A DNA stretch of 64,000 nucleotides from Tildeniella nuda ZEHNDER 1965/U140 (GTDB lineage: Bacteria; Cyanobacteriota; Cyanobacteriia; Leptolyngbyales; Leptolyngbyaceae). The notes under the pieces were generated by a model, which saw nothing but the letters and a program-made list of their open reading frames with translations, made no database searches and was not told where the DNA came from. The position numbers were made by a program, and so were the translations under genes. Each line of letters opens with the position of its first letter. Position 1 is the first letter of the stretch. Location of the stretch: contig JAHHIG010000020.1 in the NCBI GenBank assembly GCA_019358895.1, positions 43,059 to 107,058 of the forward strand, in the 5' to 3' direction. Of this stretch, positions 45,630 through 53,984 are shown piece by piece.

Positions 45630-46661
45630 TTAGGGCAGTTGTACTTGTGCTTCAATCATCAGGTTTGAGAGCGGCGGGGTTGATACCTTGCCGTTTGAGT
45701 TGTTTTGTGCTGGCTGAAACCGCCATTGCGTAAAGATTTGCGTGGCAAGATCGTTGAGGGTTGCCTCATCGATCGTGCTTCTAGCAGAGGATGAGAGAAG
45801 TGTTGTTTTTTCGACCTTAAGCACTAGTCCTGTTTGGTCAATAGTCAGAGTCGTTTCCAAGCGAATCGTTTGCTGTGCCAGTGCGGATGAGTAGCGAACC
45901 GTGACATTTTTCTGCGTCTCAATCGGTTGTGCTGCTTGCAGTTGAACATCGACTGTCGGCTGACGGGGGTTAGAAACGGTGACAATAATGCTGTCTCCTA
46001 GCGGTCCTTGTGAAATGCGTTCACCTGCTGCTGGTGATCCTGCTGCTGGCTCAGAACTTGCAGATGGATTTGGCAGAGCACCTGGCAACCGTTCTTGAGG
46101 AGAACCGGAAGGTGGTTGAGGCTGCCTTGGATCTGGCAAACCTGACGATCGTGGGAAGGGGGTGCTCGTTGAGTTTGACGGTGGCTGAGTTGAGTTATTG
46201 GCGGGTTCAGAAGGCAGCGGTACTGGGTTTCTGGATGGCAGCACTGGCTGGCTCGACGGTTGGGGCTGGGGTGGCTGAGTACGGGCGCGTAAACGCCTTC
46301 GCTGGGTTGGCTGGACGAATGGCTGCTCGATTGCTGGATTAGTCTCTGATGGCTGCGATCGCGCATTATTTGGCTGTGCCTGAGTTGCAGCAGGGTTAAT
46401 TGACGAGGGCACACCGGGACGGGCGGCGATCGACTGACTGGATGCTGTCGATTGAGCGTTTACAGCACTTGGGTCAACAAATTCGACAGCGATTGGCTCT
46501 GAGTCTAGCTGTACGGTTGCGGTACGCGTGAGAAAAAGGGTGGCGAGAATAAACAGCACGAGATGAATCAGCACTGATCCCAACACGAGCGAGAGCCAAA
46601 GGGTTGGCGGATCGGTCGATCGTCGCCAGTCGATCGCTGGAGGTTGGTCAGCAGGACTCAT
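45630..46661 (-). CDS. TonB-like proline-rich protein
   Basis: 343-aa protein from ATG 46661 (MSPADQPPAIDW). One N-terminal membrane helix (LWLSLVLGSVLIHLVLFILATLF), a periplasmic Pro/Ser/Gln/Asn-rich spacer (about 85-220), and a C-terminal TonB-like domain: LETTLTIDQTGLVLKVEKTT and AQIFTQWRFQPAQNN. Probably couples an inner-membrane energy source to outer-membrane transport, or serves as a structural linker. No exbB or exbD is present here. The proline-rich spacer contains no simple tandem repeat. Confidence 0.75.
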   Translation of the reverse strand: MSPADQPPAIDWRRSTDPPTLWLSLVLGSVLIHLVLFILATLFLTRTATVQLDSEPIAVEFVDPSAVNAQSTASSQSIAARPGVPSSINPAATQAQPNNARSQPSETNPAIEQPFVQPTQRRRLRARTQPPQPQPSSQPVLPSRNPVPLPSEPANNSTQPPSNSTSTPFPRSSGLPDPRQPQPPSGSPQERLPGALPNPSASSEPAAGSPAAGERISQGPLGDSIIVTVSNPRQPTVDVQLQAAQPIETQKNVTVRYSSALAQQTIRLETTLTIDQTGLVLKVEKTTLLSSSARSTIDEATLNDLATQIFTQWRFQPAQNNSNGKVSTPPLSNLMIEAQVQLP

Positions 46662-46958
46662 CACGGTGCCACAGGTTTAGTTAATTGTTAAGTGCCGTTC
46701 GCGTACTGGAATGCCAGCAGACGATTCCGAATTTGATCCTAACTCACTCCTGATCATGCTTAGCGCTGATGCTGCGATCGCATCTAAAACTGACTGAACG
46801 TTAAATCAGGAATCGCTCGTATCAACGTGTTGATTAGTAAAGGTGTAGTTAAGAATCTGACAATCAACCACATCTGCGTGAATAATTAGCCTAAAAGATT
46901 AAAACCTTGCTTTGGTTTTAAAGTCGGTTTAACCACTATCAACAAAAGGTGCAGCACG
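46662..46958. other. Intergenic region between divergent genes
   Basis: 297 bases between the divergent TonB-like and GH19 genes. AT-rich near 46840-46930. It must contain both promoters; none is assigned. Confidence 0.5.
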
Positions 46959-47846
46959 ATGGCGCAACTTGATATCTGGAGAACTCAAGCGTTCATACGT
47001 CTGGGAGCGTTGCTTAGGAAGCTGCAAGGAGCCGCTAATAAGAACGACGAACTGGCGGATAGCCTCATCCGGGTTCTCAGTGGACTGCCACCACGCCCTG
47101 CCGATAAGCTACCATATGTGGGTTTGTTCTCAGTCAGTGATGTCAAATTAGGCAGACAAGGGGCAGCCAGTCGGCTGCAAGAGTTAACAGGCAAACTTCA
47201 GGGAGGCGTGAACGATAAAGACGGGCTAGTCGATAATTTGCTGCGATCGCTCAGTAAATTGCCCACTCGACCAGCAGGTAAGCCACCGTATGCCGGATTG
47301 TTTCCTACCAGCACCATGCTGCTGCTGACGGCGCAACAAATTTTAGCGATCGCCCCCGAAGCAAGTACCAGTCGCATCAATACGCTCACACCGTATCTGA
47401 ACCGCACCATGATTGAATTCAACGTGTCTACGCCTCTAAGGCAAGCACACTTCTTGGCACAGATTGCTCATGAGTCCGATCGCTTCAATGCGCTCGAAGA
47501 GTACGCCTCTGGCGAGGATTATGAAGGTCGTGATGATCTCGGCAATACTCAAGCTGGGGATGGTGTGCGCTTTAAAGGCAGAGGGTTGATTCAGGTGACG
47601 GGTCGAACCAATTACGGTTTGTGTGGACAGGCGTTAGGCGTTGATCTAATCAACAGCCCGACCAAATTGTCAGCCCCTGATCTGGCAAGCCGTAGCGCCG
47701 GATGGTTTTGGGCAACTAATCAGCTAAACGGTCTTGCTGACAATGATGATGTCAGAACGGTCACTCGTACAATTAATGGCGGCTACAACGGATTGGACGA
47801 TCGCATCCACCTGCTTCAAGCTGCAAGGCGTGTACTCAGGGCATGA
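46959..47846 (+). CDS. GH19-type chitinase/lysozyme-like protein
   Basis: 295-aa protein. The C-terminal 180 residues are a glycoside hydrolase family 19 domain: LRQAHFLAQIAHESDRFNAL (catalytic Glu), EEYASGEDYEGR (second acid) and RFKGRGLIQVTGRTNYGLCG, ending GGYNGLDDRIHLLQAAR. The N-terminus is a duplicated module of about 68 aa (LRKLQGAANKNDELADSLIR, then LQELTGKLQGGVNDKDGLVD, each followed by SKLP/GLPPRPAxKxPYxGLF). No signal peptide. It is likely a peptidoglycan- or chitin-cleaving enzyme; a phage or secretion-effector origin is possible because bacteriophage endolysins have a similar domain. Repeats may bind the cell wall. Confidence 0.8.
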   Translation: MAQLDIWRTQAFIRLGALLRKLQGAANKNDELADSLIRVLSGLPPRPADKLPYVGLFSVSDVKLGRQGAASRLQELTGKLQGGVNDKDGLVDNLLRSLSKLPTRPAGKPPYAGLFPTSTMLLLTAQQILAIAPEASTSRINTLTPYLNRTMIEFNVSTPLRQAHFLAQIAHESDRFNALEEYASGEDYEGRDDLGNTQAGDGVRFKGRGLIQVTGRTNYGLCGQALGVDLINSPTKLSAPDLASRSAGWFWATNQLNGLADNDDVRTVTRTINGGYNGLDDRIHLLQAARRVLRA

Positions 47847-47880
47847 GGCTCAAATCTTAGGGCGATCGTGAAGCCAGACC

Positions 47881-47921
47881 ACTCTGATAGAGGTGTTGTA
47901 CAAGAATGGCTCTATCAGAGT
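47881..47921. terminator. Hairpin between convergent genes
   Basis: ACTCTGATAGAG (47881-47892) pairs perfectly with CTCTATCAGAGT (47910-47921), 12 base pairs with a 17-base loop. No strong T-run, so it is a weak or bidirectional terminator between the GH19 gene and the DUF3747 gene. Confidence 0.6.
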
Positions 47922-47935
47922 TCTGCCCGATGCAC

Positions 47936-49066
47936 TTAAAGCGCTGTAGTCGGCACCACAAAATCTCCAGGTTTGACTACTGAAGGTTTTGTCGGGCTGG
48001 GGGCAGGACGTGACTGTGTAGCAGGTGGCTGCGTCACCGATGGCTGTATCGTAGGTGGCTGCGTCACCGGGAGCCGTGTCACGGTTGCGGGCACAACTGG
48101 TGGCTGCATTGCTTCCTTCGGGGCAGTACGAATGGGTTGCGTTGCAACAGCGGGTAACGGTACACGAATAGGCTTGCCTGTGATCGGCGATCGCCCTGAT
48201 GTGACAGGTTGCTTAAGCGCAGACGGCGCAGGCGTTTTTGGCTTCGAGACAGGAATCGTCGTTGGAATCGCAGCCGATGGAGTCGGTAATGGCAGCGGAC
48301 GGACAGCCGGACGAGTCGAGCCTGTAGTAGATGCCGTCTCTGGTGGTGGTACGGGAATCGGGATTGAGGTGCTGGCAGGACGAGGGAACAACGATGGTGT
48401 ACCAGAACCAGGCGTAATTACAATCTCAGGGCGAGACACGGATGGCAGCGCTGGTTGTGGCACTGGCAGAGGGCGGGGTGCTGGAAGCTGTACTGGAGCT
48501 GGAGCGGCAGCGATCGCGCTATTCAACGGTTGGTCATTTGTGATATAGAAATGTCCTAATGCCTGATTGTTGTAGACTCGGCGCGTGATTCGCCAACCAG
48601 GATTTAAGTACAATTTGGCAAAGCCATTCGTCACGCCTCCAGCCCGACCGATTGGGATCTCTGGGGCGGTGCGATCGCGATTAGAAACACCTACAAGCAG
48701 CAAATCACCCTTGCGCTGCACCACGCGCAGGCTGTATTGCAGACCCAGATCCTGGTCACCCATCCGAATTGAGTAACCGTTAGCATCAGTGCTCCGTCCA
48801 CAAATGCCCGTAAAGTCAAAATCTGCCAGGAGCGGCTCAACCACTGTCGGGCTGGTGCCACGCTCACTCCAGCAAGCGCGACTATTTGCCACTTGCTCAA
48901 CAATCAATAGTTGATGGGCGTTATTACCATACGGTGAAGCAATGAGAGCCAGCTTGCCTGGATCTAGATCTGCTTTACTAAATAGTGCAGCCGCTGCGGG
49001 TTCAAGTGGGATCAGGGAACTTAAAGCCAGGGTTGACAAAGCAACCAATTTGAGTCGAGTCATCAT
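47936..49066 (-). CDS. DUF3747-type secreted protein
   Basis: 376-aa exported protein. Signal peptide MMTRLKLVALSTLALSSLIP, with AAA cleavage region. Conserved DUF3747-type domain in residues 35-190: KADLDPGKLALIASPYGNNA, QLLIVEQVANSRACWSE, DFDFTGICGRSTDANGYSIR and GGVTNGFAKLYLNPGWRITRRVYN. The C-terminal half is Pro/Thr/Ser-rich and low complexity, with TQPPTIQPSVTQPPATQ-type repeats. Function unknown; envelope location is likely. Confidence 0.82.
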   Translation of the reverse strand: MMTRLKLVALSTLALSSLIPLEPAAAALFSKADLDPGKLALIASPYGNNAHQLLIVEQVANSRACWSERGTSPTVVEPLLADFDFTGICGRSTDANGYSIRMGDQDLGLQYSLRVVQRKGDLLLVGVSNRDRTAPEIPIGRAGGVTNGFAKLYLNPGWRITRRVYNNQALGHFYITNDQPLNSAIAAAPAPVQLPAPRPLPVPQPALPSVSRPEIVITPGSGTPSLFPRPASTSIPIPVPPPETASTTGSTRPAVRPLPLPTPSAAIPTTIPVSKPKTPAPSALKQPVTSGRSPITGKPIRVPLPAVATQPIRTAPKEAMQPPVVPATVTRLPVTQPPTIQPSVTQPPATQSRPAPSPTKPSVVKPGDFVVPTTAL

Positions 49067-49346
49067 GTCCGTTTGTCTCGGTCTGAGGGAAGGTACTGTT
49101 GTCCTGTCCGCAGACGTTGCTTATTGTTCCGGATGAAACAAACTAACGCTATGTAAATTTTCCGACTGGTACCCAGAAGTAACAAAAATCCTTACGCAGA
49201 AGCGTTTTCAGGGAACTCTCACCATACTCTTTTAGTCATGCATTGGTTAGGGTGGTATCGTATGGCAACAAAAGGCTGTTCTCGCTTTTAGACAGCAATT
49301 TTATCCACGCGATCGCATTCAAACTTCAAACAGAAAAGTAACGTGC

Positions 49347-49541
49347 ATGGAAACCAAGCTGATTTTGACGGAGAAAGACATCAAGCGAGCGATCGAAGAA
49401 TACCTGATCGGCACCAATCAGGGCAAAGCCAAATCGATTCGACTAGAGAAGGGCAACAATGACGTTTCGGCTGATCCAAGAGAATATTCTGCCTTCTACG
49501 CAGAAGTTGAATTGGAAGTCGAAGGAGAAGGCATTGAGTAA
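49347..49541 (+). CDS. Small hypothetical protein (64 aa)
   Basis: 64-aa acidic protein: METKLILTEKDIKRAIEEYL, then SIRLEKGNNDVSADPREYSA and AEVELEVEGEGIE. Charge distribution suggests a small soluble protein. It precedes the antitoxin/toxin gene pair by 48 bases on the same strand; whether it is part of that locus is unknown. Confidence 0.55.
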   Translation: METKLILTEKDIKRAIEEYLIGTNQGKAKSIRLEKGNNDVSADPREYSAFYAEVELEVEGEGIE

Positions 49542-49588
49542 TTTGTGTAAATTGGTAGTATTGATGTCCTTACACGGCGTGAAGTAGT

Positions 49589-49813
49589 ATGACACCTCCA
49601 TCTTCTCAGCAGCAAAGTGAAGCTGATCAACCAGCGGCACTGACTACTCAGAAAACCAGAACAAAGCGTCCGATTTGGGAGGTGGTAGCAGAGATTGGTG
49701 CTCAAATTCCTGATGAAGAATGGGCAAAGTTGCCAGATGACGGTGCGGTCAACTATAAGCACTATCTCTATGGCGCTACCAAGCAGGATAGTGTGATCGA
49801 CCAAGACACATGA
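49589..49813 (+). CDS. Putative antitoxin of a PIN-domain system
   Basis: 74-aa protein; low-complexity N-terminus, then TKRPIWEVVAEIGAQIPDEE and WAKLPDDGAVNYKHYLYGA. The IPDEEWAKLPDDGAxNYKHYLYG block is typical of small proteins encoded before VapC-like toxins in cyanobacteria. It overlaps the toxin gene by four bases (ATGA), the usual antitoxin-toxin translational coupling. No DNA-binding motif is evident. Confidence 0.7.
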   Translation: MTPPSSQQQSEADQPAALTTQKTRTKRPIWEVVAEIGAQIPDEEWAKLPDDGAVNYKHYLYGATKQDSVIDQDT

Positions 49814-50226
49814 GCGTTGTTTTCGCCGATGCAGGGTACTGGATTGCTTTGTTTAACCCGCGTGATGGGTTGCACACTCAAGCAATGGTCAAAGCACAAG
49901 TTGTACAGGCTGAGTTGATCGTTACAAGCCAAATGGTGTTAGCAGAGTTTCTCAACCATTACGGGTCGATGGGAACGCAATTTCGCCAACGTGCAGTTGA
50001 AGTGGTTAATCGCTTGCAACACGATTCGGAGGTTGAAGTTGTACCACAAACGAGTGAACAGTTTGAGCAAGCACTAGGTTTGTACGCTCAGCGACAAGAC
50101 AAAGCGTGGGGCTTAATTGATTGTGCTTCCTTCCTCATCATGCGAGAACGAGGCATTATATACGCACTAGCCTACGATGAGCATTTCAGACAAGCAGGCT
50201 TTGTGCCGTTATTGCGCGATCGCTAA
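49810..50226 (+). CDS. PIN-domain toxin, VapC-like
   Basis: 138-aa PIN-domain ribonuclease. Conserved acidic residues are in VVFADAGYWIALFN (first Asp), LVLAEF (Glu), GLIDCASFLIM (Asp) and LAYDEHF (Asp), forming the metal-binding active site. It is the toxin of a type II toxin-antitoxin pair. Translation is coupled to the antitoxin by ATGA overlap. Confidence 0.85.
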   Translation: MSVVFADAGYWIALFNPRDGLHTQAMVKAQVVQAELIVTSQMVLAEFLNHYGSMGTQFRQRAVEVVNRLQHDSEVEVVPQTSEQFEQALGLYAQRQDKAWGLIDCASFLIMRERGIIYALAYDEHFRQAGFVPLLRDR

Positions 50227-50443
50227 AAAGGTGAAGTCTCACAAGCTGTTCTAACGGAAGAGGTAGTGTTAAACGGTGCTGCGATCGTCCCTTGCCTCTC
50301 TCCATAAATTGCACTCAACTGCTGAGTTGTTGATTGAAGTGCGATCGTGCGTGTGAAGCTTATCTGCTCGATCTATGATGACATACAGTAACTTTATGTC
50401 TAATAATAATTGGACTAATACTCTCTAATTTTTTTCAATCGCA

Positions 50444-51120
50444 ATGAACAATCAAGAAATTCAAATTGATACGAACGAAAATCTCTTGTTTCAGCCTTGG
50501 GTTGGCAGCCAGTATGGTAATGAAAGTTTATTCAAAATCCCGGTTTTGATAGTTGGAGAATCCAACTATACTGATGACATTGAGAGGGAGAAACCTCATA
50601 GTACCTTCACTCATCGATTGATTGAGAGCATTATCAATGGTAGTTGGAAGCATAATTTCTTTAGCAATATTCAAGAACTTTTGTCGAGAATGCCAACACT
50701 CAGGAGCTAAGAACTAAATTCTGGCATTCTGTGGCACATCATGAATACATTCAGGATTGGCTACCTCGTCCTGGAGTTCGTCCTGACGAAAATATGTGGA
50801 AAAAGGCAAAACCTATTTTCAAAGATGTAGTTGTCGAGTTAAAACCCAAGTGTGTCTTGTTTGTATGTAAGAGAGTATATGATCGGGTGTCACAAGACTT
50901 TCCAAGTTCTACCTCTCTGATTGTTGATGAGAGTCATCCACTTACCCTAGATATTTATAAAATTCCTCATTCCACTTTACAGATTGATGGCGCGTTAGCC
51001 TCCTGGATCTATCATCCATCTTCCCATCAAGGAGGTTTCCAAAGACCTAGAGGAATTGTTAGTTCCCTCATTGAAGCTGCTGGTGGTAAAGTATGTTTGC
51101 CCTCTTCTCAAAGGAATTAA
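50444..51120 (+). pseudogene. Frameshifted unknown gene
   Basis: Two frames together read as one protein of about 220 aa. Frame 1 (50444-50710) starts MNNQEIQIDTNENLLFQPWV with IPVLIVGESNYTDDIEREKP and ends at TAA; frame 3 (50731-51120, open back to about 50680) has ELRTKFWHSVAHHEYIQDWL and PIFKDVVVELKPKCVLFVCK. A single-base loss near 50690 would join them. The VGESNY and FVCKRVYDRV segments suggest an alpha/beta family of unknown function. The region is clearly more AT-rich than its neighbours, a sign of acquisition. The last few codons may derive from antisense hicA sequence. Confidence 0.6.
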
Positions 51121-51164
51121 CAATCGTGTGCTTCGAGATAGCGAATTAGGTCTCGACGCTTCAT
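51090..51164 (-). pseudogene. hicA: hicA toxin remnant
   Basis: Reading from ATG 51164 the peptide is MKRRDLIRYLEAHDC, stop, FL, stop, EEGKHT, then loses similarity. This matches the start of HicA mRNA-interferase toxins (MKRRDLIRxLExxGCEFLREGGKHT), including the catalytic His, but with two in-frame stops (TAA, TGA). The start overlaps the hicB stop (ATGA). So hicA has been inactivated and its downstream part lost at about 51090. Confidence 0.7.
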
Positions 51165-51385
51165 TGAATTGAGACACTAACTGGCTCATGAATTACATCC
51201 CTACCACTCAGTTCTTGATCCGTCAATTGGCGATTAGGGAGAAGGATGAGTTGAATCGCTTCCCGCAAACTTTCGCGGGCTTCTTCTAACGTCCGCTCCT
51301 GGACATTTGTACCAGGCAACTCTTGTGCGTAACCAACGTACCAACCCTGTACTTGCTCAAACACACCAGTAAACGTGTTTTCCAT
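51161..51385 (-). CDS. hicB: HicB-family antitoxin
   Basis: 74-aa HicB antitoxin of the degenerated-RNase-H-fold class: FTGVFEQVQGWYVGYAQELP, GTNVQERTLEEARESLREAI and the ending SGRDVIHEPVSVSIQ. It normally inhibits the HicA mRNase toxin. Here the following hicA is destroyed by stop codons, so this is a solitary antitoxin. Confidence 0.88.
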   Translation of the reverse strand: MENTFTGVFEQVQGWYVGYAQELPGTNVQERTLEEARESLREAIQLILLPNRQLTDQELSGRDVIHEPVSVSIQ

Positions 51386-51459
51386 GCTTAGTCTTTCTCA
51401 ATGAGCCATACGAAACTCATTCTCAGACTATCCTAGAAAAGCTGATGTGACGAACTGCA

Positions 51460-53850
51460 ATGCTGAACATTTCTCAACTGCTGGCAGACGAGCTTGACCT
51501 CAAACCGTTTCAGGTGAGCAACGCGCTCGAACTTTTTGCCGAAGGGTCAACCGTGCCATTTATTGCGCGGTATCGCAAAGAGCGCACGGGTGAGATGGAT
51601 GAAACCCAGTTGCGGGATCTGTCTGATCGCCACACCTACCTGACTGAGTTAGAGGATCGCAAAAAGGCAATTCTGGAGTCGATCGCCCAGCAGGACAAAC
51701 TGACTCCTGCACTGGAAGCGAAAATTACGGTGTGCCTGCAAAAAAACGAACTCGAAGATCTCTATCTGCCGTACCGTCCTAAGCGTCGCACTCGCGCCAC
51801 GATCGCTCGTGAAAAGGGGCTAGAACCATTGGCAGCGTTGATTAGAACACTGAACAACCCAACGGCTGCACCAACAGTTCTAACAACTGAAGCGGTGAAG
51901 TACGTTTCTGAAGCAAAAGGAGTGGCGACGGCTGAGGATGCCTTGAAAGGCGCGTCTGACATTCTGGCGGAAGAAGTGGCAGAGAAAGCGAACTTGCGGG
52001 CGTATCTGCGCGAATACTTCATGACAGCGGGTGTTTTGACCTCGAAAGTGAAAGGCGATCATCCCGAAGGGTCAACAAAGTTTGAGATGTATCGCAGCTA
52101 TCAGGCAATGGTGAAGGCGATCGCATCACACAATCTGCTGGCACTCTATCGAGGCGAAACCGAAGGTGTGCTGGATGTGGATCTGACCTTTGATGAAGAC
52201 GCTGTGCTGTCCTATTTGGAAGCGCAAGAACTGCGGGCAAAACAGCGAGAGATTCGCAACTTCTACCGCGATATGCTGAAGGATGCGTTCCATCGATTGA
52301 TGAAAAATTCGCTGATTTCGGAAGTTCGCGCTGCTAAAAAAGTTGAGGCAGATGTCGAATCCATCAGCACCTTTGAGGCGAATCTGCGGGAACTGTTGTT
52401 GTCTGCCCCGGCTGGGATGAAACCCACGCTGGCGATCGATCCCGGTTTTCGCACTGGCTGCAAAGTGGCGGTACTCGACCAGACGGGCAAATTTTTAGAA
52501 TACCAGACCATCTTTCCTCATCAGGCAGCCGGACAGCGGGTACAGGCAGGGCGAACGCTTGCCACCTTGATTGAGCGCTATCAGGTGCAACTAATCGCGA
52601 TCGGCAACGGTACGGCGGGACGCGAAACCGATGAATTTGTCACGGAAGTCATGCAAGCGCTGGAACGCAAGCCCGTCAAAGTGATGGTGAACGAATCAGG
52701 CGCATCGATTTATTCCGCCAGTCCAGTGGCGATCGCCGAATTTCCTGACCAGGACATCACCGTGCGTGGTGCCATCAGCATTGGTCGTCGCCTGCAAGAT
52801 CCACTGGCAGAACTGGTGAAAATCGATCCGAAGTCGATCGGTGTCGGGCAGTATCAGCACGACGTTGATCAGAAACTGTTGAAAAAGAAGCTGGATGAAA
52901 CCGTAGAAAGCTGCGTCAACTATGTGGGTGTCGATCTCAACATGGCATCTAAAGAGCTTCTCACCTTTGTCTCAGGCATCACGCCTACTATTGCCAACAA
53001 CATCGTCGCCTACCGTAATGAAAACGGCGTGTTTGGCGATCGTCGGCAATTATTGAAAGTCCCCAAACTGGGTCCCAAAGCCTTTGAGCAAGCAGCAGGA
53101 TTTTTGCGCATTCGCAACGGTAAAAATCCGTTGGATAACACTGCTGTTCACCCGGAAAGTTACAAGGTCGTGGAAAGCATTGCTACGGATTTGAGCGTTC
53201 CGTTAACTCAAATTACTCAAGTTGCTGAGCGGCTGAAAAAGACCGATTTGAAGAAGTATGTGACAGAGGCGATCGGTGAACCCACATTACGCGACATCCT
53301 TGCCGAACTCGAAAAACCGGGACGCGATCCTCGTGCTGAATTCAAATATGCCACCTTCAAAGAGGGTGTGAAAGAGATTTCTGATCTCACGATTGGGATG
53401 CAGCTAGAAGGCATTGTCACCAACGTTGCTAACTTCGGTGCCTTTGTGGATATTGGTGTGCATCAAGATGGGTTAGTGCATGTATCGCAACTCGCCGATC
53501 GCTTCGTCAGTGACCCCAAACAAATCGTCAAAGTCGGTCAGGTCGTGAACGTGCGCGTACTGGAAGTCAACGAAAAACTCAAGCGCATCAGTCTTTCTAT
53601 GCGCGCCGATGCTGCTGAAGGGCACAGTCAACCCAAAACCAATCCATCACCTCAAGTTAATCCATCACCTCAAGTTAATCCATCACCTCAAGTTAATCCA
53701 TTATCTAAAACCAATCCATCACCTAAAACCAATCCATCATCCAAAACTAATCCATCACCTAAAGCCAATCCATCTCAACCCAACGCTGCCTCAGAGACAA
53801 AACCCGCTACATTGGATGACTTGAAAGCAAAGTTCGGAAAAAAACGGTAA
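51460..53850 (+). CDS. tex: Tex-family transcription accessory protein
   Basis: 796-aa nucleic-acid-binding protein. Tex core at 1-640: LFAEGSTVPFIARYRKERTG and ELEDLYLPYRPKRRTRATIA at the N-terminus, RuvC-like YqgF domain (AIDPGFRTGCKVAVLD, GNGTAGRETDEFV), a helix-hairpin-helix region (GITPTIANNIVAYRNENGVF) and a C-terminal S1 RNA-binding domain (LEGIVTNVANFGAFVDIGVH). The last 80 residues are a low-complexity tail of Asn-Pro-Ser-Pro repeats, then ATLDDLKAKFGKKR. Known function of Tex: transcription/RNA accessory factor. Confidence 0.93.
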   Translation: MLNISQLLADELDLKPFQVSNALELFAEGSTVPFIARYRKERTGEMDETQLRDLSDRHTYLTELEDRKKAILESIAQQDKLTPALEAKITVCLQKNELEDLYLPYRPKRRTRATIAREKGLEPLAALIRTLNNPTAAPTVLTTEAVKYVSEAKGVATAEDALKGASDILAEEVAEKANLRAYLREYFMTAGVLTSKVKGDHPEGSTKFEMYRSYQAMVKAIASHNLLALYRGETEGVLDVDLTFDEDAVLSYLEAQELRAKQREIRNFYRDMLKDAFHRLMKNSLISEVRAAKKVEADVESISTFEANLRELLLSAPAGMKPTLAIDPGFRTGCKVAVLDQTGKFLEYQTIFPHQAAGQRVQAGRTLATLIERYQVQLIAIGNGTAGRETDEFVTEVMQALERKPVKVMVNESGASIYSASPVAIAEFPDQDITVRGAISIGRRLQDPLAELVKIDPKSIGVGQYQHDVDQKLLKKKLDETVESCVNYVGVDLNMASKELLTFVSGITPTIANNIVAYRNENGVFGDRRQLLKVPKLGPKAFEQAAGFLRIRNGKNPLDNTAVHPESYKVVESIATDLSVPLTQITQVAERLKKTDLKKYVTEAIGEPTLRDILAELEKPGRDPRAEFKYATFKEGVKEISDLTIGMQLEGIVTNVANFGAFVDIGVHQDGLVHVSQLADRFVSDPKQIVKVGQVVNVRVLEVNEKLKRISLSMRADAAEGHSQPKTNPSPQVNPSPQVNPSPQVNPLSKTNPSPKTNPSSKTNPSPKANPSQPNAASETKPATLDDLKAKFGKKR
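53641..53766 (+). repeat. 18-bp in-frame array in tex
   Basis: Seven units of AATCCATCACCTCAAGTT and close variants start at 53641, 53659, 53677, 53695, 53713, 53731 and 53749. Each encodes six residues (NPSPQV, NPLSKT, NPSPKT, NPSSKT, NPSPKA). 18 bases keep the frame, so expansion only lengthens the tail. Confidence 0.93.
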
Positions 53851-53984
53851 GATAACGCGATCGCTGCTGTTGGGTTGAGAGGGTGGAGAAAGGTTATTTG
53901 TTAGCCCCTGATGCAACCTATCTCTTGCAATGGCAACGCAATGCAATAAGACCCCTGCCAAAAGAGTAAAAATGTTGCTGACCC

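Noticed and set aside
47973..48548. 191-codon Gly/Val-rich plus-strand frame
   Set aside because: Antisense to the Pro/Thr-rich half of the DUF3747 gene; low complexity explains the long open frame.
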